A stretch of DNA of 64,000 nt from Molossus alvarezi (Eukaryota > Chordata > Mammalia > Chiroptera > Molossidae). The stretch spans positions 104,172,551 to 104,236,550 of the forward strand of contig CM073895.1 of the NCBI GenBank assembly GCA_037176705.1. The letters are read 5' to 3'. The position numbers and the translations under genes are program-made. The notes below the pieces were generated by a model, which ran no database searches, had not been told where the DNA came from, and saw only the letters and a program-made list of their open reading frames with translations. Shown here one piece after another: positions 57,725 through 64,000 of the stretch (its first letter is position 1; each line of letters opens with the position of its first letter).

Positions 57725-58097
57725 ATCGGGAAAAAGCAGAAGAAAAGCAGCTTGATAGGACCATATGGCCAGGGACAATGACTCAATCCTGGTAGGATTG
57801 TGGAGGCATGAGAGGGTGGCGGGCTGGGAGCCCTGAACAGCAGCAGCCTTAGCTGTGAGCAGCGCCCTCAGGTTAAACTCCCAAGCAGCTCCTCAGCCCA
57901 TGCTGGGACAGATGCTAAAATAGCCACAGCCACTCACCTTGGATTCCAGCACAGGGAGGGCGGACTGGACGGAAAAGGTGTGGGGACACTCAGGATTTAG
58001 AGGGGGCTCAGAGCTTTTGCTGAGCAGCAGACATGCAGGACAGTGACCATCTTATTCCTTCCATGGGCTCTGGGGAGAGGTGGCCACCTCTTCCTTC

Positions 58098-61000
58098 ACA
58101 TTCAACACCACCCTGTGGGCCATTGAAATGCAAATTAAGGCTCACTAACAACCAGCATCTGCCCCACCCTTGGGAAATCCCCTAATGCTGAACACCTCCA
58201 TGTCTGCTCCTCAGCTGAACACCTGGGGAGTTTTTCATTCAACTGAGAACCAAAGGCTCTTCAACCATAACTAATAGCCTCCAGGCAAAAAATTAGAGGA
58301 TAACTGAACCTTTCCTGGGCTTGCAACTCTGCCCAGGAAAGTAAGACTTGACAGTGGTGTTTAACGTGGGTCCTCCCATGCTCATCCAAACCCCGGAGAG
58401 GGAGCCACAAATACCAGAATTCTTACACTCACAGGGAAAATTTGGCAGGCTCCAAAGCCCACTGTGATAGCCAAAATGGTGACACAAAGAAACAAATCCC
58501 AAATGAAAGAACAAAAGACCTCTACTAAAGATGAGATAAATGAGGTGCAGTTCAGCAAGGTAACAGAGATAGAATTCAGAGCCATGATCTCAAGGAAGCT
58601 CAACAGCATATGTAAAGACATCAGCACCATGAGTAAAGACATAGACACATTGAAAATTAACCAATTGGAAATTAAAAACCACCAAGGAGGAATAAAGAAT
58701 GACATAGCAGAAATAAAGAACACATTGGAAGGACTAAACAACAGAGCAGAGGAAGCTGAGAACTGGATCAGTGAATTAAAAGACAGTGTAGAAAAAATCA
58801 ACCAATCAGAAAACCAAAAGGAAAAAAAAAACAATTAAAAAATAGGAAGACAGCTTAAGAGAATTATGGGACACCTGGAAACGTAATAATATTTGCATCA
58901 TAAAAGTCCCCGAAGAAGAACATGAGCAAAGGTTAGAGAATATATTTGAAGAAATAGTGACATAAAGCTTTCCTAATTTGTGAAGGAAGAAGGCATTGAA
59001 GTTCAAGAAGCACAGAAAGCCCCAAGTAAGAAGAACCCAACAGGCCCACACCAAGACACATAATAATTAAAAAGCCAAAAATTAAAGACATAGAAAGAAT
59101 CATAAAGGCAGCAATAGATAAGCAAATGGTTATGTACAAAAGAACCCCCATCAGGCTATCAGCTGACTTCTTAACAGAAACACTATAGGCCAGAAGGGAA
59201 TGACATGATGTAATCAAGGTCATGAAAAACAAGGATCTGAATCCAAGACTACTCTATCCAGCAAGGCTATCATTCAAAGTAGAAGGTCAAATAAAGAGCT
59301 TCCCAGAAAAAAAAAAGGCTAAGGAAATTCATTAGCACCAAACCAGCACTGTGACAAATGTTAAAAGGACTGCTGTAATAAGTAAAAGAAATAGGAATAA
59401 AAATAAAACCACACTAAACAAAAATGGCAATAAATAAGTACAGATCAATAATCACCTTAAATGTAAATGGGTTGAATGCCCCCATAAAAAGACACAGAAT
59501 AGCTGATTGGATCAGAAAGCATGACTCATCTATATGTTGTTTACAAGAGACCCACCTCACAACAAAAGACTCACATAGGTTGAAAGTGAAGAGATGGAAA
59601 AAATCTTTCAAGCAAATGAAAAGGGGAAAGAAGCTGAGTTAGCAATACTCATATCTGATCAAATAGATTTCAAAATGAAGGTCATAGCTAGAGACAAAGA
59701 AGGCCACTACATAATATTGAAAGGATCTATCCAACAGGAAGATATAACCTTGGTAAACATATATGCACCCAATTAAGGAGTACCAACATATATTAAAAAT
59801 CTTCTGGAGGACTTCAAAGAGAAATCGATAGCAATACAATCATAACAGGGGACTTCAACACCCCGCTGACGTCACCGGATAGATCTTGTAGACAAAAAAT
59901 TAGCCAGGAAACAGAGACTCTAAATGAAGCACTAGACAAATGGATTTAATAGATATCTACAGAGAATTAGACCCCTAAACTACAGAATTCACATTGTTCT
60001 CCAGTGCACATGGGACATTCTCAAAGCTAGACCACATGTTAGGACACAAACTAAATCTCTACAAGTTCAAGAAGACTGAAATCACATCAAGGATCTTCTC
60101 AGGTCACAATGGCATGAAACTAGAACTCAATTGCAACAAGAACCTGCAAAGACATTGGAACACATGGAGGCTAAATAGCATGTTATTAAACAATGAATGG
60201 GATACAGAGAGATCAAGGAAGAAATTAAAATGTCCTGAAAACCTATGGAAATGAACACACAACAACACAAAATCTATGGGATGCAGCAAAAGCAGTTCTG
60301 AGAGGGAAGTTCATAGCACTACAGGCCTACCTCAAGAAGCAAGAGAAATATCTAATAGACTATCTAACCTCAAAACTTAAAGAACTAGAAAGCAAACAAA
60401 AAGAAAACCCTAGAGCAAGTAGTAGGAAGGAAATAGTAGACAGGGCAGAAATAAAAGACATAGAGACCAAAAAAAAATGCAAAGGGTCAGTGAAACAAAG
60501 AGCTGCTGGTTCGAAAAATAAACAAGATTGCTAGACCCTTAGCTAGACTCACCAAGAAACAAAGAGAGAGATCCCAAATACACAAAATCAGAAATGAAAG
60601 AGGAGAAGTAACAACTGACACCACAGAAATACACAGGATCATTAACAACTACTATGAACAATTGTATGGCAACAAATTCGACAATCTAAGCAAAATGGAC
60701 AAACTTCTAGAAATACATAGTCTCCCAAAAATGGACCGCGAAGAGATAAAAAATTTGAACAGACCAATAACCACTAAGGAAATTGAAGAGGTAATGAAGC
60801 CTCTTGCGGGAAACAAAAGCTCAGGCCCGGATGGCTTCACCGGTGAGTTTTACCAAACATTCAATGAAGATCTAACACCCATTCTCCTCAAACTATTTTT
60901 AAAAATTCAAGAAGGAAGACTTCCAAACTCATTTTATGAGCCAGCATAATTATAATTCCAAAACCAGAAAAAGACACTACAAAGAAAGAAAACTATAGAT

Positions 61001-61322
61001 CAATATTCCTGATAAACAGAAATGCCAAAATCCTGAACACAATACTAGCAAATCGGATCCAGCAATACATCAAAAAAATTAGTCACCATAACCAAGTGGG
61101 ATTCATCTCAGGGATGTAAGGCTGGTACAATATTTGCAAATCAATAAATGTGATACCACACATAAACAAAATGAAGAATAAAAACCACATGATCATATCA
61201 ATAGATGCTGAAAAAGCATTCAACAAAATCCAGCATCCATTTCTGATAAAAATGCTCAGCAATCTGGGAATAGAGGGATCATATTTTGACATAATAAAGG
61301 CCATATATGAAAGACCTACAGC
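58098..61322. repeat. Inverted repeat, right arm (3,225 bp)
   Basis: Reverse complement of 53509-56733 with at least one substitution (60038). It covers part of the 5' UTR, all of ORF1 and about half of ORF2. It is separated from the left arm by 1,364 bp. Confidence 0.93.
58464..59378 (+). pseudogene. L1 ORF1p-like gene, frameshifted (right copy)
   Basis: The first 124 residues are identical to those of the left copy and have the same coiled coil and the same frameshift at the A run (about 58819-58828). The C-terminal region continues out of frame to the stop at 59376-59378. Confidence 0.86.
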
Positions 61323-63224
61323 TAACATCATACACAATGGGCAGAAATTCAAAGCATTTCCTTCAAGAACAGGAACAAGACAGGGATGTCCATGTTTGCC
61401 ACTCCTATTTAACATAGTTCTGGAAGTCTTAGCTACAGCAATGAGACATGAAGAAATAAATGGGATCCAAATTGGAAAGGGGGAAGTGAAACTGTCATTA
61501 TTTGCAGATGACATGATATGATACATTGACAACGCTAAAGACTCCATGAAAAATCTACTAGACTTAATAAATAAATTTGGCAAAGTAGCAGGATACAAAA
61601 TTAACGTCAAGAACTCAACGGCATTCTTATACACCAGTGATGAAGTCACAGAAAAAGAAACTAAAAAACAATCCCATTTACCATCTCGGCAAAAAAAATT
61701 AAAAAACCTCGGAACAAACTTAACCAAAGCAGTAAAGGTCCTATTTGCAGAAAACTACAGGACATTGAAAAAAGAAGTAGAGGAATATATAAAAAAGTGG
61801 AAGCACATACCTTGTTCATGGATTGGAAGAATTAACATCATTAAAATATCCATATTACCCAAAGCAATCTATAGATTCAATGCAATCCCCCTCAAAATAC
61901 CAATGACATATTTCACAGAACTAGAACAAATACTTCAAAAGTTCATATGAAACCAGAAAAGACCCAAATAGCCACAGCAATCTTGAAAAAGAAGGACAAA
62001 GTAGGTGGAATCACAGTAGCAGATGTCAGATTATACTACAAAGCCACTGTAATCAAAACAACCTGGTACTGGCACAGGAACAGGCATATACACCAGTGGA
62101 ACAGAACACAGAACACAGAAATGGACCCAAGACATTATGCTCAATTAATATTTGACAAAGGAGGGAAGAGCATACAATGGAGTAAACACAGCCTCTTTTA
62201 CAAATGGTGTTGGGAAAATTGGACAGCTACACGCAAAAAAATGAAACTAGACCATCAACTTACACCATGCACAAAAATAACTCAAAATGGATAAAAGACT
62301 TAAATGTGACCCGTGAATCCATAAAAATCCTAGAAGAACATGTAGGCAACAAAATTTCAACATTATATGCAGCAGAATTTTCACTGATACATCACCCAAG
62401 GCAAAGAAAATAAAGGAAAAAATGAATACATGAGACTACATCAAACTAAAAAGTTTCTGCACAGCAAAAGAAAAAATCACCAAAATGAAAAGCAACCTAG
62501 TTTATGAGAGAGCATAATTGCCAATGATACATCAGATAAGGAGTTAATTTCCAAAATATATAGAGTACTCATAGAGCTCAACAAAAAGAAGACAAATAAC
62601 ACAATTAAAAAATGGGTAGAGGAGCTAAATAGACTCTTCTTCAAACAGGACATACAAATGGCCAAGAGATATATGAAGAAATGCTCAACATCACTAATCA
62701 TCAGAGAGATGCAAATTACAACAACAATGGGGTATCACCTGACACCTGTCAGAATGGCCGCCATCAACAAATCATCAAAGGAGTCTTGGCGAGGGTGTGG
62801 AGAAAAGGGGACTCTAGTACACTGCTGGTGGGAATGCAGACTGGTGCAACCACTATGGAAAACAATATGGTGTTTCCTCAAAATATTAAAAATTGAACTG
62901 CCATTTGACCCAGTGATCCCACTCATAGGAATATACTCTAAGAAGCCTGAAACTCCAATCAGAAAGAATATGTGTACCCCCATGTTCATAGCAGCACTAT
63001 TTACAATAGCTAAGATCTGGAAACTGCCTAAATGTCCATCAGTAGATGAATGGATAAAAAAACTGTGGTATATATACACAATGGAGTATTATGCAGCTTT
63101 AAGAAAGAAAGATCTCTTATCCTTTGAGACGACATGGAGGGACCTGGAAAGTATTATCCTAAGCGAAACAAGCCAAACAGAGAAAGATAAGTATCACATG
63201 ATCTCACTTATTTGTGGAATATAA
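59424..63224 (+). pseudogene. L1 ORF2p-like gene, broken (right copy)
   Basis: It starts MAINKYRSIITLNVNG. Endonuclease pieces lie at 59594-60254. The RT segment 61150-61521 keeps RQGCP and LFADD, with a stop shortly after FADD (near 61520). The C-terminal 188 residues (62658-63224) are open and keep [14 protein letters not shown]. Up to 61322 it matches the left copy almost exactly; beyond that it differs at many residues. Confidence 0.9.
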
Positions 63225-63473
63225 TGAACATAACAGTCTGAGGAATTGGGTAGACCCAGAGACATGGAAGTAGGGTACAGACTGACAACCCTTAGAAGAG
63301 GGAGAGGTGGGGGAAGGGCAGAGATAAACCACAGAACTTATATGCATGTACGCATAACCATGGACACGGACAACAAAGCTCGGTATGGGGTGGAGGTGAT
63401 GGGGAGGAGGGTGTCAATGGGGAAAAAAAAGGAGAAACATCTGTAACAAAAATAAAGTAATTTAAAATTTTTT

Positions 63474-63488
63474 AAAAAGTTTAAATGG
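63474..63488. repeat. Target-site duplication of right L1, right copy (15 bp)
   Basis: Exact copy of 57174-57188, directly after the A/T-rich L1 tail. Confidence 0.95.
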
Positions 63489-64000
63489 CTGTAAGGGCAC
63501 CGACAGTCAAGGTCTGAGTCTGGACGGTCCCAGCTCCGAAGGGACGGCAGAGAGCAGCTCTGGTCCCTGACAGCCCCCTGCACACCTGGGGCATAGGCCG
63601 GGGACAGGGAGGGCATCGCCTCTTCTCCCCTGCTCTGCCAGCATGAAGACCACCTGCAGAGGACGTCCCTTCCCTCCCCTTCGTCCACAGGGCCCTGGGC
63701 AGGTGGCCCTCTTCCCAGCTGTGGGCAGATCCTGCTCAGCGAACATCGGCTCCTTCCTTCCAGAGGGAGCGGCCCTTTCGCAGACCGTCCAGCAGACCTC
63801 GTCACACATCTCGCCAGCAGGATCAGTTGCAGCCCTTGCCTAAAGTTTGCCTGGCAAAACAGTGGGTCCTAGTGGCTGGCTGAGACTGACCCATATTTCT
63901 ACACTGGGGAAAGGTCACCTCCCAGATGGTGGACTCCTGCGCACAGCTGGGAAGGAGAGGCGTGTGCACGGGAAGGCGTCCACACACCTGGTGCAGAGAG
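63489..64000. other. Single-copy DNA, nothing recognised
   Basis: GC-rich end of the window. Frames on both strands overlap and have no domain. Confidence 0.4.

Larger units (their letters stand above)
57189..63473 (+). mobile_element. Full-length L1 with nested solo LTR, right arm of the pair
   Basis: It starts 'attcgattccaaaatggaggcagag', comparable to the 5' end of the L1 at 545-6443. It then carries a 5' UTR, ORF1 (58464-59378), ORF2 (59424-63224), a 3' UTR and an A/T-rich tail. Exact 15-bp duplications lie at 57174-57188 and 63474-63488. Without the LTR and its 5-bp duplication the element is about 5.84 kb. Both ORFs are broken. Confidence 0.94.

Noticed and set aside
53509..61322. Reading the inverted repeat as a hairpin sequencing artefact
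   Set aside because: A hairpin artefact would copy the whole flank up to the turn. Here both outer parts and both 5' UTR ends differ, and the right L1 has its own target-site duplication and LTR. Local mis-assembly of the tract is still possible and is listed as a check.

Overview
The window looks like intergenic or intronic DNA from a bat, most likely a yangochiropteran such as a vesper bat. The main sign is the repeat content. At least fourteen copies of tRNA-derived VES-type SINEs (head with a 'GTGGCTCAGTGGTTGAG'-like A box, then a 'GGTTCGATTCC'-like B box, then a CT-rich tail) lie on both strands among many related LINE-1 (L1) copies. I cannot name the species. I found no supportable host protein-coding exon, rRNA, functional tRNA or CRISPR array. 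Nearly all long open frames are L1 remnants, readings of tandem repeats, or chance frames in GC-rich DNA.

Layout. At 1-205 there is an ancient L1 3' end. At 545-6443 there is a full-length L1 (minus strand) with a perfect 19-bp target-site duplication. From 6463 to 23977 the DNA is mostly single-copy. It carries ancient L2 and L1 fragments, VES SINEs, an 81-bp minisatellite (10833-11715), a CpG-rich patch near 16.9 kb, a TA repeat, a 480-bp alternating purine-pyrimidine tract (21051-21530) and an 88-bp L1 stub (22698-22785). From 23978 to 31485 there is an L1 nest: a truncated plus-strand L1 abuts an older plus-strand L1, which is itself interrupted by a SINE and by a 2.1-kb minus-strand L1. 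The old L1 runs into a 35-bp AT-rich minisatellite. From 31954 to 51370 there is more single-copy DNA with SINEs (including a SINE inside a SINE), a 27-base C run, a GATA repeat, an ancient L1 mosaic, an L1 that appears to carry a 3' transduction (41307-42278), and a CCAAT-box array with a promoter-like layout (46990-47150).

The most striking structure is at 51370-63473. Two L1s lie head to head: a minus-strand copy at 51370-57038 and a full-length plus-strand copy at 57189-63473, which has a 15-bp target-site duplication and a solo retroviral LTR in its 5' UTR. They share a sharply bounded, nearly identical 3,225-bp segment (53509-56733 against 58098-61322) with no net length change and one substitution seen in the parts compared. 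Outside it the same two elements are clearly diverged on both sides. Recent gene conversion between inverted L1 copies explains this best. The stretch forms a large inverted repeat with a 1,364-bp loop.

The elements do not form a pathway. They record successive retrotransposition: ancient L2 and L1 first, then bat L1 and VES SINEs. The SINEs are presumably mobilised by L1 proteins, as is usual for mammalian SINEs. I saw no L1 copy with both ORFs intact. I found no new multi-gene system.
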